Below, in pieces: positions 16,707 to 24,865 of a stretch of 64,000 bases of DNA (the first letter of the stretch is position 1; each line of letters begins with the position of its first letter). The position numbers and the translations under genes were made by a program. The DNA is from Mycetocola miduiensis (GTDB taxonomy: Bacteria > Actinomycetota > Actinomycetes > Actinomycetales > Microbacteriaceae), in contig NZ_FOVM01000003.1 of the NCBI RefSeq assembly GCF_900115155.1, positions 86,747-150,746 of the forward strand, given 5' to 3'. Below the pieces are notes generated by a model. It ran no database searches, had not been told where the DNA came from, and saw only the letters and a list, made by a program, of their open reading frames with translations.

Positions 16707-17842
16707 CACGATGCAGCGACGACGCGCGTGAAAAGGCCTGTTTCGACCGTGAGCCCCGGCCCGAACGCCATCGCACACACGCGGTCCGTCCCCTCCGGCG
16801 CCTTCTGTTCGAGGATGTCCTTGAGGACGAAGAGCACAGTGGCGCTCGACATGTTGCCGTAGTCCCGCAGGATCCGCCGCGACGGTGCGAGCTGCTCTTC
16901 GCTGAGACCGAGCTTCGCCTCGACTTTGTCGAGGATGCTCCGCCCGCCCGGGTGAATGGCCCAGTGCCGGATGCCGGTGGCCGGGTCGCCGCCAAGGTCC
17001 GGCTCCCCGGCGAGCAGCGGCTTGAGTGCGCCTTCGATGTAGACGTCGATGATCTTCGGAACCGCTGCGCTCAGCACCATCTCGAAGCCAGAGTCCCCGA
17101 TGGTCCACGCCATGTCCTTCTCCCCCACCGGAGTGAGGTCGCTTGCGAGCCTGTCGATAATCAGCGACGGGGCATCCGATTCCGGCGCACGACCGGTGAC
17201 GATAGCTGCGGCCGCACCGTCACCGAACACCGAGGAGGCGATGATCTGGTCCGGGTCGTTCGACGACCTCACGTGGATGGTGCACAACTCGCAGGAAACG
17301 ACGAGGACGACGGCGTCCGGGTCGGCCGCACAGAACGCGGCGGCGGCTCTCAAAGCGGGGAAGGCGGCGTAACAGCCCATGAACCCGATGTTGTACCGCT
17401 GGGTTGCCGTCGACAGGCCGAGCTGCCGCACGACTTCATAGTCCGGGCCAGGGGCGTAGAAACCGGTGCATGAGACGGTGACCACGTGGGTGACGTCGGC
17501 AGCGCTGATTCCGGGGCACGCGCCGAGCGCCGCCTCAGCCGCCGCGAAGAACAAGAGGCCCGCCTCGCGGATGTACACGTCGTTGCGCACGCGCGTCGAC
17601 GGTGCCAGCAGGCTACCGGTCGCGGAGTCGAAGAAAAGCGGGTCGATCACGCCGGCGTCCGCGTCGAAGTCGGCGATCACGCTGCGGCGGGTCTCGATCC
17701 CTGACCCGTCGAACGACGTGCGCACCAGCCGCTGCCCCAACCGCGTCAGGCCGGCCTGTTCCGAGAACACTTCGCGGGCCTCCGACTGCACAAGCACGGT
17801 CGGCGGCAGTGCGGTCTGAATGGTGCGGATGTACGCGGGCAT
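16706..17842 (-). CDS. Type III polyketide synthase (chalcone/stilbene synthase family)
   Basis: A 378-residue homodimer-type ketosynthase that extends an acyl-CoA starter with malonyl-CoA. The catalytic triad is visible: Cys125 in SCTGFYAPGPD, His297 in IHPGG and Asn330 in DYGNMSSAT. The GFMGCYAA block is also typical. With a methyltransferase and a flavoprotein hydroxylase downstream it resembles operons for alkylresorcinols and alkylquinones such as Streptomyces srsABC. AAGGTG lies 6 bases before the ATG. It is divergent from dps. The synthase looks intact, but the pathway is incomplete because the hydroxylase gene is broken. Confidence 0.93.
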   Translation of the reverse strand: MPAYIRTIQTALPPTVLVQSEAREVFSEQAGLTRLGQRLVRTSFDGSGIETRRSVIADFDADAGVIDPLFFDSATGSLLAPSTRVRNDVYIREAGLLFFAAAEAALGACPGISAADVTHVVTVSCTGFYAPGPDYEVVRQLGLSTATQRYNIGFMGCYAAFPALRAAAAFCAADPDAVVLVVSCELCTIHVRSSNDPDQIIASSVFGDGAAAAIVTGRAPESDAPSLIIDRLASDLTPVGEKDMAWTIGDSGFEMVLSAAVPKIIDVYIEGALKPLLAGEPDLGGDPATGIRHWAIHPGGRSILDKVEAKLGLSEEQLAPSRRILRDYGNMSSATVLFVLKDILEQKAPEGTDRVCAMAFGPGLTVETGLFTRVVAAS

Positions 17843-18016
17843 AGTTCACCTTAGGCAGACCAGAAGCAAGCCGACCGGCGCTTGACTATTCCACTGAAAA
17901 TCCACAGGAATCCGCGCGCCCGATATCAGCTTCACCAGCGATCGCAAGGCCCTTGAGGCCCTCCAGGTGAGCGCCTAGCCTTTCGAGTGTTCCATCCGTC
18001 TTCGAAAGGACTTTCC

Positions 18017-18559
18017 ATGTCGACCGCAACCCGCGAACGCGCCACCACAACATCCGCAGCAGGCGCGAAGACGACGAGGCGCCAGAAGCCGGAGCAAGGA
18101 TTCCTGGCGTCGAAGGAACTCGCGGACTGCCTGCAGAAGGTTCTCGTTGACCTCATCGAGCTTCACATCCAGGGAAAGCAGGCCCACTGGAACGTCGTCG
18201 GCAAGAACTTCCGCGACCTTCACCTCCAGCTTGACGAAGTCGTCGAGGCGGCCAGGGAATTCTCCGACGAGGTCGCCGAGCGGATGCGTGCGCTTCACGC
18301 CACACCTGATGGCCGCAGCGACACCGTGGCCGAGAGCACCACCCTCCCCGAATACCCGGCAGGTGAGGTGGACACGGCGAAAACAGTCGACCTCGTCACG
18401 GTTCGGATCGAAGCGGTTGTCGGCACCATGCGAGATGTCCACGACCAGGTCGATGAGGAAGACCCGACGAGCGCGGACATCCTGCACGCCATCATCGCGA
18501 AGCTCGAGCAATACGCCTGGATGATCAGTGCGGAGAACCGCACAACGGGGAAGGCTTAG
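18017..18559 (+). CDS. dps: Dps-family DNA-binding ferritin-like protein
   Basis: A 180-residue member of the Dps family, which forms dodecamers that oxidise and store iron and bind DNA in starvation. The ferroxidase region is seen as QAHWNVVGKNFRDLHLQLDE, with the conserved His and acidic residues. A Lys/Arg/Thr-rich N-terminal tail (1-30) would supply DNA binding. GAAAGGA lies 6 bases before the ATG. Its stop overlaps the stop of the convergent small gene by four bases, leaving no room for a terminator. Confidence 0.93.
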   Translation: MSTATRERATTTSAAGAKTTRRQKPEQGFLASKELADCLQKVLVDLIELHIQGKQAHWNVVGKNFRDLHLQLDEVVEAAREFSDEVAERMRALHATPDGRSDTVAESTTLPEYPAGEVDTAKTVDLVTVRIEAVVGTMRDVHDQVDEEDPTSADILHAIIAKLEQYAWMISAENRTTGKA

Positions 18560-18792
18560 AGCAGGCTGTCGCTGTCCGAGCGAACCGTCGCCATCACGTC
18601 GACGACAGCGACCGGGATCCCAGGGGTGATCAGCAGGTAGGCGGGCTCCAGAATGCCTTCGCCGCTGTTCACTTCAAGCCAGTGAGGTGAACCGCTCGCC
18701 ATGGCGCCGGTGATTTCGTCCTGCACGTCGGCAAGGTCGCGATTGGGGATCGTGTATTTGCCGCCGCCGTAGAGGACCTCGATGCGCTTCAC
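18556..18792 (-). CDS. Small conserved protein coupled to the MGKL-type gene
   Basis: A 78-residue soluble protein of unknown function beginning MKRIEVLYGGGKYTIPNR. It has an alternating strand-helix-strand pattern and no membrane segment or metal motif. Its GTG overlaps the stop of the upstream gene as GTGA, so the two are co-translated. I favour this start over an ATG about 100 bases upstream that lies inside the previous gene. I do not recognise a named family. Confidence 0.7.
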   Translation of the reverse strand: MKRIEVLYGGGKYTIPNRDLADVQDEITGAMASGSPHWLEVNSGEGILEPAYLLITPGIPVAVVDVMATVRSDSDSLL

Positions 18793-19118
18793 AGTTGACC
18801 GGCGTCGCTTGGGCCTGAACCGGCGGCCGGTTCGGGCACGATCTGGAGGCCGCCGGCGGAGTTGGATGACGCGCTCAGCGCGATGATCCAATCACGGTTG
18901 AGAGCCGGAAGGCGTGATCCGAAGTATTTGTAGTGCAGGGGGATGTTCGGGGCCAGCCAGATCGTGCTTCGGCCGTCCCCAACCGCGGGGTCGTCTTTCC
19001 AGCTGAAGTAGAACGACTCACCGCGTCGCAATTTCGCACCGATCACGATCTGGAGGTGAGCGAGCACCCGGTCGTCGAAGTCGACCGTTAGCGTGGAGTC
19101 GTAGAAGAGCTTGCCCAT
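18789..19118 (-). CDS. MGKL-type small protein (DUF7882-like)
   Basis: A 109-residue protein with FDDRVLAHLQIVIGAKLRRG, FSWKDD and a SIWLAPNIPL segment. Proteins of this pattern are common in Microbacteriaceae and are often mislabelled as ATP-dependent DNA ligase; no nucleotidyltransferase motif (KxDG) is present, so it is not a ligase. GAAAGG lies 5-6 bases before the ATG at 19118. It is translationally coupled to the 78-residue gene and divergent from another small gene. Function is unknown. The DUF assignment is from memory of the pattern. Confidence 0.75.
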   Translation of the reverse strand: MGKLFYDSTLTVDFDDRVLAHLQIVIGAKLRRGESFYFSWKDDPAVGDGRSTIWLAPNIPLHYKYFGSRLPALNRDWIIALSASSNSAGGLQIVPEPAAGSGPSDAGQL

Positions 19119-19316
19119 CGGGACCTTTCGGGGTTGCACAATCAGCTGAGGGTGGCCGATCTATTCTGTACCATAGTCTCCCCGGGACAGGCAGAGCGAG
19201 AGGCAATAGCGCCGGAAGCCTAGCCTGGAAAGGCATCGGATGACCCGCATAATCGACCGCCTGCTGTGGCACAAGCCCCTTGAGCGCAGAGCCCCGACCG
19301 GAGGACAGTCGAGGGA

Positions 19317-19646
19317 ATGAGACGACTTTACTATTCCAGCGGATCCACGCTGACCGGCGACGAGGTGTGCAAAGCCGTTCTCCGCTACGCTCGCGCCCTT
19401 GCTGGGACAGGCGACGCGGATATTATCGCCATCCCGGTTGTCACGGACGACGGGATCAGGGGTTCCGCCCACCTGCTTGTCGGACCGGCAAGTCAGCTCT
19501 TCTCGATGCCTGCTGCGAGCGACGGAGATGATCCGTTCGACGCCGAGGTCATCGACAAGCTCGACAGAATGACCCGGGCGCTCCAGCCGAGCCGTCCTCA
19601 AGCGGAACCGCAGCGAACGGACATGTTCGACCTCGACCTGCCTTGA
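19317..19646 (+). CDS. Small conserved hypothetical protein
   Basis: A 109-residue soluble protein beginning MRRLYYSSGSTLTGDEVCKA, with a strand-rich core that includes a GPASQLFSMP segment. There is no signal peptide or recognised motif. GGAGG and GAGGG lie just upstream of the ATG. It is divergent from the MGKL-type gene, with about 200 bases between, so the two groups may share a control region. I do not know a function. Confidence 0.7.
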   Translation: MRRLYYSSGSTLTGDEVCKAVLRYARALAGTGDADIIAIPVVTDDGIRGSAHLLVGPASQLFSMPAASDGDDPFDAEVIDKLDRMTRALQPSRPQAEPQRTDMFDLDLP

Positions 19647-19694
19647 ACACCGGCACGGACTGAGCGTTCCTCGTTGCGACCGTAGAATCGAGCC

Positions 19695-20534
19695 ATGTCC
19701 GAGTGGATCGAGGTATCTGACCGTGTTTACCATCGCCGGTACGATCCCCTCGACATTTCGGTTTCGGTGGTCGAAGGCGTCGACGGTCTCCTGCTTGTCG
19801 ACACGCGGTGCAATCCGCGAGAAGCAGATGAGATTCGTTCCGACGTTGCTGAACTCAACTCACTGCCGATCCGCTGGGTGGCGAACACCCACGCTCATTA
19901 CGACCACAGCTTCGGTAACCAGCGCTTCCCGGACGCGGAGATCATCGGCCACCATCTCGTTCCAAAGCATTTCGCGGAGTACGAACAGCCGAGACTGGAC
20001 GCCTGGACCGAGAACCCGTCCGCCTACCCGCAATACGACTGGCACGGTGTGGAACTGACAGCGCCGACGGTCCTGGTGTCGTCGATCCACGAACTCGACC
20101 TGGGAAACCGCGTGGTGCGATTTCATCCGCTGTCACCAGGCCACACCGACACCGATCTTGTCGTCGAGGTTCCGGACGCCGCCACCTGGCTGGTCGGTGA
20201 CATCATCGAACAGTCCGGTCCCCCGATGTACGGCTCGGGCAGTTTCCCGCTGGACTGGCCCGGGGTCCTCGACAGACTCGCCGAGTTCATCGCTCCAGGA
20301 GACGTCCTCATCCCCGGACACGGAAGCCCCGTCGACCGCGCGTTTCTCGTGGACCAGGCAGCCGTCCTGCACGTTGTCGCAGACAGCATCCGTTCGTCGT
20401 TCGAGCAGTCTGAGTCTGTTGAGTCCGCCAGTGAACGTGTCGCATCGGTCTCGCGCCTGCCCCTCGAGATCGTCGAGTCCGGCGTTCTGCGGGGGTACAC
20501 CCTGCTGGCGTCTGCCGGGCCGGCGCGGTCGTAG
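19695..20534 (+). CDS. MBL-fold metallo-hydrolase
   Basis: A 279-residue metallo-beta-lactamase-fold hydrolase. The zinc motif THAHYDH is complete, followed by SPGHTDTD and a final PGHGSPVD, so both metal sites can be formed. The substrate is not evident; relatives include glyoxalase II, lactonases and phosphodiesterases. It is the first of three closely spaced genes, with the S4 protein 9 bases and the acyl-CoA dehydrogenase-like protein a further 26 bases downstream. Confidence 0.88.
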   Translation: MSEWIEVSDRVYHRRYDPLDISVSVVEGVDGLLLVDTRCNPREADEIRSDVAELNSLPIRWVANTHAHYDHSFGNQRFPDAEIIGHHLVPKHFAEYEQPRLDAWTENPSAYPQYDWHGVELTAPTVLVSSIHELDLGNRVVRFHPLSPGHTDTDLVVEVPDAATWLVGDIIEQSGPPMYGSGSFPLDWPGVLDRLAEFIAPGDVLIPGHGSPVDRAFLVDQAAVLHVVADSIRSSFEQSESVESASERVASVSRLPLEIVESGVLRGYTLLASAGPARS

Positions 20535-20543
20535 GCTCAGAGC

Positions 20544-20945
20544 ATGAACACCTCGCTTGCGAGCGCACGTATCGACAGCTGGCTGTGGGCGGTACGCATT
20601 TACAAAACACGGTCGATGGCGACGACGGCCTGCCGGGCCGGGCACGTACGGGTCGGGGGCGAACGGGTCAAGGCGTCACACGCGGTGAAGGTCGGCGACG
20701 AGATCCGGGTTCGCGAGAGCGGTTTCGACCGTATCGTCGAGGTGCAGCGCATCGTGGTCAAGCGCGTGGGCGCGAGTGTTGCCGCCGAGTGCCTGATCGA
20801 CAGGACTCCCCCACCGCCGCCACGTGAAGAGGTGGCGCTCGTGCCGATGCGCGACCGGGGCGCGGGGCGCCCCACGAAGCGCGAACGCCGTGACCTTGAG
20901 AAACTGCGCGGCCGGGATGCCGTCGCATACGACCCGGAGGACTGA
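20544..20945 (+). CDS. S4-domain RNA-binding protein (Hsp15/HslR-like)
   Basis: A 133-residue protein with an N-terminal S4 domain (about 7-70: ARIDSWLWAVRIYKTRSMA, GHVRVGGERV, VKVGDEIRV) and a basic, Pro/Arg-rich tail. Hsp15 relatives rescue stalled 50S subunits carrying peptidyl-tRNA in heat stress; that role is inferred from the family. It starts 9 bases after the MBL gene. Confidence 0.85.
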   Translation: MNTSLASARIDSWLWAVRIYKTRSMATTACRAGHVRVGGERVKASHAVKVGDEIRVRESGFDRIVEVQRIVVKRVGASVAAECLIDRTPPPPPREEVALVPMRDRGAGRPTKRERRDLEKLRGRDAVAYDPED

Positions 20946-20971
20946 CCGGGTTCTTCGGTAGTCTGGACGTC

Positions 20972-22096
20972 GTGACGATCCTGGACATCGACCTGCTTGA
21001 ACGGATCCGCGGGAGGGCTGCCGGCTACGACCGGGACAACATTTTCTTCACGGAGGACCTCGATGAACTCCGGCATGCTGGTTACCTCGCCCCGCAATCC
21101 CTTGCGGAGGGTGTGAGGAATCAACGCCTCCTGGCCCGGTACGCACCAGCCACGGCACTGGGGATCAACATGCACCATGTGGTGGTCGGAGTTGCCCGTG
21201 TGCTGCACGACCGCGGCGATTCGAGTCTCGACTGGATTCTGGAGGATGCCGGGCGTGGCGAGCTGTTCGCCTTCGGTGTCAGCGAGGCAGGCAACGACGA
21301 GGTGCTGTTCGATTCCCGAACCGCAGCGACACCGGCCGAGAACGGGTCGTTCTCGTTCACGGGGCGCAAGATCTTCACCTCGCTGTCCCCTGCCTGGACA
21401 CGCCTCGGCATCTTCGGCCGCGACGACTCCGACCCAGCCAACCCGTCGCTCGTGCACGGCTATCTGACCCGGGACACGAACGGCCACCGTCCGGTCGGCG
21501 ACTGGAACCCCCTCGGGATGCGGGCGACGCAAAGCTATTCGACCGAACTGGAGGGAGCCGTCGTCCCCGCCGAACGGATCGCCCGAATCCTGCCCGTTGG
21601 CCCCAGCCCGGACCCGTACATCTTCGGCATCTTCAGCAACTTCCTGCTGCTTATCGGTGCGGTCTACGCCGGTATCGGCGACCGCGCACTCGAACTCGGT
21701 GTCAAAGCGGCCGGCCGCCGCACCTCCCTGAAGAACGGCGGGCGGCCGTACTCAGACGACCCAGACATCCGTTGGCAGCTCGCCGACGCCGCGATCGCCC
21801 TCGATTCCCTCGCTCCTCAGCTCAAGTCACTCGCCGCAGACGTCGACTCGCTCGCCGACCACGGTCCGGCCTGGTTCCGCCTGCTGGCGGGAGCGAAGAC
21901 CCGCGCGGTGGATGTCAGTCGCGATGTGGTGGAGACCGCCATTCGGGTCACCGGCGGCAGCTCCTATGACGCCGGCACCGAGCTGTCGAGGCTCTACCGT
22001 GACGTCCTGGCCGGCCTGTTCCACCCCAGTGACCCGGAATCTGCGCACTCGACGGTCGCAACGAACCTGCTTGGACCCGCGACCAAGCAGGGCTGA
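20972..22096 (+). CDS. Acyl-CoA dehydrogenase-like flavoprotein
   Basis: A 374-residue protein with the acyl-CoA dehydrogenase fold: an N-terminal helical domain, a central beta-barrel with FTGRKIFTSLSPAW and the MRATQS flavin segment, and a C-terminal four-helix bundle ending near GGSSYDAGTELSRLYRD. The classical catalytic Glu is not obvious, and the sequence leans towards the DszC/group D monooxygenase branch. The GTG start has a TAGTCT box 7 bases upstream and no Shine-Dalgarno, so it may be leaderless despite following the S4 gene by only 26 bases. Substrate unknown. Confidence 0.82.
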   Translation: MTILDIDLLERIRGRAAGYDRDNIFFTEDLDELRHAGYLAPQSLAEGVRNQRLLARYAPATALGINMHHVVVGVARVLHDRGDSSLDWILEDAGRGELFAFGVSEAGNDEVLFDSRTAATPAENGSFSFTGRKIFTSLSPAWTRLGIFGRDDSDPANPSLVHGYLTRDTNGHRPVGDWNPLGMRATQSYSTELEGAVVPAERIARILPVGPSPDPYIFGIFSNFLLLIGAVYAGIGDRALELGVKAAGRRTSLKNGGRPYSDDPDIRWQLADAAIALDSLAPQLKSLAADVDSLADHGPAWFRLLAGAKTRAVDVSRDVVETAIRVTGGSSYDAGTELSRLYRDVLAGLFHPSDPESAHSTVATNLLGPATKQG

Positions 22097-22137
22097 GCCG
22101 GGGCTCCTCCGCTTCGGCCAGGGGCAGCGGGCGGGAG

Positions 22138-22515
22138 TTACTGCGAGATAACCGACAGCACGTTGCCGGCAGGGTCGCGGAACCACGCGATCGTCGGACC
22201 GTTGTCCCGCATGACCCCTTTTTCGTCCGTCGGAAGGTTCTCGTCCTCATAGATCTTCGTCGTGACACCCCTGCCGTTGAGCTCGTCCACGGCGGCATCG
22301 ACGTCTGAGACGACGAAGTTGAGGATGGTGAAGGTCGCCGGCGTATGGTCGGGCTTCGGATAGGCAATCACCTCGGCGCCACCTGGCAGCGTGATCCGGA
22401 GAATTCCCATGTCGTCGTCGGCCACGGTCAGGCCCAGCTTCTCGGAGTAGAACGAGCGCGCCGCGTCGATGTCGTCGACGCTGAATCCGCTGAAGGCGTG
22501 AACAGGTGTGAACAT
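22138..22515 (-). CDS. VOC-superfamily (glyoxalase-like) protein
   Basis: A 125-residue single-domain protein with two beta-alpha-beta-beta-beta repeats: [17 protein letters not shown] in the first half and [15 protein letters not shown] and [13 protein letters not shown] in the second. The ATG at 22515 follows GGGAAGGAAAG; a longer start at 22554 adds unlikely residues. Dimers of such proteins act as lyases, dioxygenases or antibiotic-binding proteins, so no substrate can be given. It is divergent from a second VOC gene 122 bases away. Confidence 0.88.
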   Translation of the reverse strand: MFTPVHAFSGFSVDDIDAARSFYSEKLGLTVADDDMGILRITLPGGAEVIAYPKPDHTPATFTILNFVVSDVDAAVDELNGRGVTTKIYEDENLPTDEKGVMRDNGPTIAWFRDPAGNVLSVISQ

Positions 22516-22637
22516 TGCTTTCCTTCCCTTGAGAACAGGTTCACGATGGCACACGCGCCGGTGAACCGCGAGGGGGGTTACGGCATCCCAGGCGAGCTTC
22601 CTAGGCTGTCGCGGAAGAATCCGACAAGGAGACGCTC

Positions 22638-23009
22638 ATGGACATGAAAATCGAACTCATCGCCGTCCCGGTCGCGGATGTGGAACGGGCGAAGGCGTTC
22701 TACGTGGACCAGGTCGGCTTTCATGCCGACCACGACTTCCCGGTCTCGGATGGCCTGCGCTTTGTGCAGCTGACACCGCCCGGCTCCGCCTGCAGCATTG
22801 TCATCGGTGAGGGGATCACCGATATGGCGCCCGGATCGCAGACCGGCATCCAGATGGTGGTCGCTGACGCGGATGCCGCGCGCGCACAGCTTCTCGAGAA
22901 CGGCGTGGAGGCCAGCGAAGTCGACGAGCAGCCGTGGGGCCGGTTCGTGATGTTCGAGGATCCTGATGGGAACCGGTGGGCTTTGCAGCAGTTGCCGCCG
23001 AGGGACTGA
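22638..23009 (+). CDS. VOC-superfamily (glyoxalase-like) protein
   Basis: A 123-residue VOC protein: VADVERAKAFYVDQVGFH in the first half, VADADAARAQLLENGVE and MFEDPDGNRWALQQLP in the second. It has the length and ending of the glyoxalase/bleomycin-resistance group. AAGGAGA lies 7 bases before the ATG. It is only distantly similar to its divergent VOC neighbour, so they are not recent duplicates. Function unknown. Confidence 0.9.
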   Translation: MDMKIELIAVPVADVERAKAFYVDQVGFHADHDFPVSDGLRFVQLTPPGSACSIVIGEGITDMAPGSQTGIQMVVADADAARAQLLENGVEASEVDEQPWGRFVMFEDPDGNRWALQQLPPRD

Positions 23010-23060
23010 GCGATCACAAGCCCTTGACCGCACGATGAGAGCGGTGGCAGTTTCGACGAC

Positions 23061-24035
23061 ATGACTCGATTCGGTTACACCCTCATGACGGAACAGTCCG
23101 GCCCCCGCGAGCTCGTGCGATACGCCGTCGCCGCCGAGGACCAGGGCTTCGACTTCGAAGTGATGAGTGACCACTACTCACCCTGGCTCACCGAACAGGG
23201 CCACGCCCCGTATGCCTGGACCATCCTCGGAGCGGTCGCCCAGGCCACCCGCAACGTGGATCTCGCCACCTATGTGACCTGCCCGACCCTCCGCTACCAC
23301 CCCGCGGTCGTCGCTCAGAAAGCAGCCACAGTGCAGTTGCTGTCCGAGGGCCGGTTCCTCCTTGGACTCGGTTCAGGAGAGAATCTCAACGAGCATGTCG
23401 TCGGCGCCGGCTGGCCGTCGGTCGATTCCCGGCAGGACATGCTCGAAGAAGCGGTGCACATCATCCGGGAACTCCTCACCGGCGAACTCGTCACCTGGGA
23501 AGGTGAGCACTTCAGGGTCGACTCGGCCCGTGTCTGGGACGTTCCAGACGGCGGGGTACCGATCGGCATCGCGGTCTCCGGCGAAAAATCGATCCAGCGG
23601 TTCTCCCCGCTCTCCGACCACTTCATCTCGACGGAGCCGGACGCCGATCTCGTCGAGACCTGGAAAACGGCGCACGGCGGCGACATCTCAGCGGCGCGGG
23701 TGATCGGCCAGGTACCGATCTGCTGGGGACCCGAAAAGGATGCCGCGATCCGGCTGGCCCACGAACAGTTCCGCTGGTTCGCCGGCGGCTGGGCGGTCAA
23801 CGCCGACCTGCCGACCCCGGCAGGATTCGCCGGTGCTTCGCAGTTCGTCCGGCCCGACGACATCGCCGACTCGATCGCCTGCGGTCCCGACCTCGACGAA
23901 CTCGCCGAAAGCGTCCGCCCGTTTCTCGAAGCGGGTTACACCGACATCGCCCTGATTCAGGTGGGCGACGAGCGGCAGGACCAGTTCCTCGCCGAAGCAG
24001 CCGGTCCCCTCCTCGAACGACTCCGTGCCCTCTGA
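23061..24035 (+). CDS. F420-dependent LLM-class oxidoreductase (G6PDH-like subgroup)
   Basis: A 324-residue luciferase-like TIM-barrel oxidoreductase. The N-terminal pattern FGYTLMTEQSGP, then SDHYSPWL and FLLGLGSGENLNEHV, fits the family of F420-dependent glucose-6-phosphate dehydrogenase relatives (TIGR03557 type) found in Actinobacteria. It probably uses coenzyme F420 rather than FMN; this is a family inference, as no F420 biosynthesis gene is in the window. It is monocistronic and convergent with the SnoaL-like relic. Confidence 0.88.
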   Translation: MTRFGYTLMTEQSGPRELVRYAVAAEDQGFDFEVMSDHYSPWLTEQGHAPYAWTILGAVAQATRNVDLATYVTCPTLRYHPAVVAQKAATVQLLSEGRFLLGLGSGENLNEHVVGAGWPSVDSRQDMLEEAVHIIRELLTGELVTWEGEHFRVDSARVWDVPDGGVPIGIAVSGEKSIQRFSPLSDHFISTEPDADLVETWKTAHGGDISAARVIGQVPICWGPEKDAAIRLAHEQFRWFAGGWAVNADLPTPAGFAGASQFVRPDDIADSIACGPDLDELAESVRPFLEAGYTDIALIQVGDERQDQFLAEAAGPLLERLRAL

Positions 24036-24052
24036 ACGTCGCTCGTCGAAGC

Positions 24053-24262
24053 TCAGGACGGCCGCGACTGGTCCATCCACCACTCGGTGAACTCGACAGC
24101 CCGGTTGTCCGGTGCCGGCCGGATCACCCCTCCCCGCCACGGCTCGATCCACGGTTCGGTGTAGTACGCCGCATCATCGGTGAACAGCGAGCGGATGTCG
24201 CCCGGCGCGTTCGATTCCCAGGCCCGCTCGTATGCCTGGATCCAGGCCGTCAGATCGCTCAT
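24053..24262 (-). pseudogene. SnoaL/NTF2-like protein with an internal deletion
   Basis: The 69 codons join the start of an NTF2-like protein (AWIQAYERAWESNAPGDI, LFTDDAAYYTEPW, then PWRG) directly to what looks like its final strand (RAVEFTEWWMDQSRPS). SnoaL-like proteins are about 120-150 residues; the middle helix and strands that build the cone-shaped pocket are missing. Both ends look well conserved and in frame, which suggests a clean in-frame deletion of about 60-70 codons between PWRG and VIRPAP. A functional mini-protein is unlikely. Confidence 0.65.
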
Positions 24263-24354
24263 GCACCCGGTCTACCGCTCGTACCCGTCGCGGGCAACGG
24301 ATGGTCCGAGTGCTGCGTCGGGGCTACGCTGGCTGGTCGGACGAAGGGGAGATC

Positions 24355-24861
24355 GTGGACATCGAACTGGTCGAAGGTGACATCACAGCGCAGGACGTCG
24401 ACGCCATCGTCAACGCCGCGAACAATTCCCTGCTCGGCGGCGGTGGCGTGGATGGCGCGATACATCGCGCCGGTGGGCCGGAGATCCTCGCCGCCTGTCG
24501 CGCGCTGCGCGCAACGACAGTACCGAACGGTCTTCCGACCGGTGAAGCCGTCGCGACAACCGCCGGCAGGCTCCGCGCTCGCTACGTCATCCACACCGTC
24601 GGTCCGGTGTGGCATCCAGCCGAGGACCGCTCGCACCTGCTCGTCGCCGCCTATCGGAACAGCCTCAGGCTCGCCGCCTCACTCGAGGTCGCCTCGCTCG
24701 CGTTCCCGGCGATCTCGGCCGGGGTGTACGGCTGGCCCCTCCTGGATGCCGCGGCCATCGCGGTTCGGACGACGCGCGCCGAAGCACCACCGTTCCCGGT
24801 GCGCTTCGTTGTGTTCAACCGGCAGGCCGCTGACGCGTTCCGTGCCGCGCTGACGTCCTGA
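24355..24861 (+). CDS. Macrodomain protein (O-acetyl-ADP-ribose deacetylase-like)
   Basis: A 168-residue single macrodomain, which binds ADP-ribose and in this branch (YmdB/MacroD-like) removes acetyl or ADP-ribosyl groups. The motifs are DAIVNAANNSLLGGGGVDGAIH, with the catalytic Asn and Asp, and FPAISAGVYGWP near the phosphate-binding loop. I chose the GTG at 24355 because AAGGGGAG lies 4 bases upstream; an ATG at 24301 would add 18 residues. It is convergent with treZ, 4 bases apart. Confidence 0.92.
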   Translation: MDIELVEGDITAQDVDAIVNAANNSLLGGGGVDGAIHRAGGPEILAACRALRATTVPNGLPTGEAVATTAGRLRARYVIHTVGPVWHPAEDRSHLLVAAYRNSLRLAASLEVASLAFPAISAGVYGWPLLDAAAIAVRTTRAEAPPFPVRFVVFNRQAADAFRAALTS

Positions 24862-24865
24862 TCGC

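Noticed and set aside
17882-17910. TTGACT as a -35 box for dps
   Set aside because: No acceptable -10 lies 15-19 bases downstream, and the distance to the dps start gives no other support.
18789-19118. Small protein as an ATP-dependent DNA ligase
   Set aside because: At 109 residues it has no KxDG nucleophile or OB fold; the ligase label seen for such proteins appears to be an annotation error.
19161-19733. Minus-strand frame of about 190 codons opposite the 109-residue gene
   Set aside because: Its composition is low-complexity Arg/Ser, and it overlaps both a better-supported gene and the divergent promoter region.
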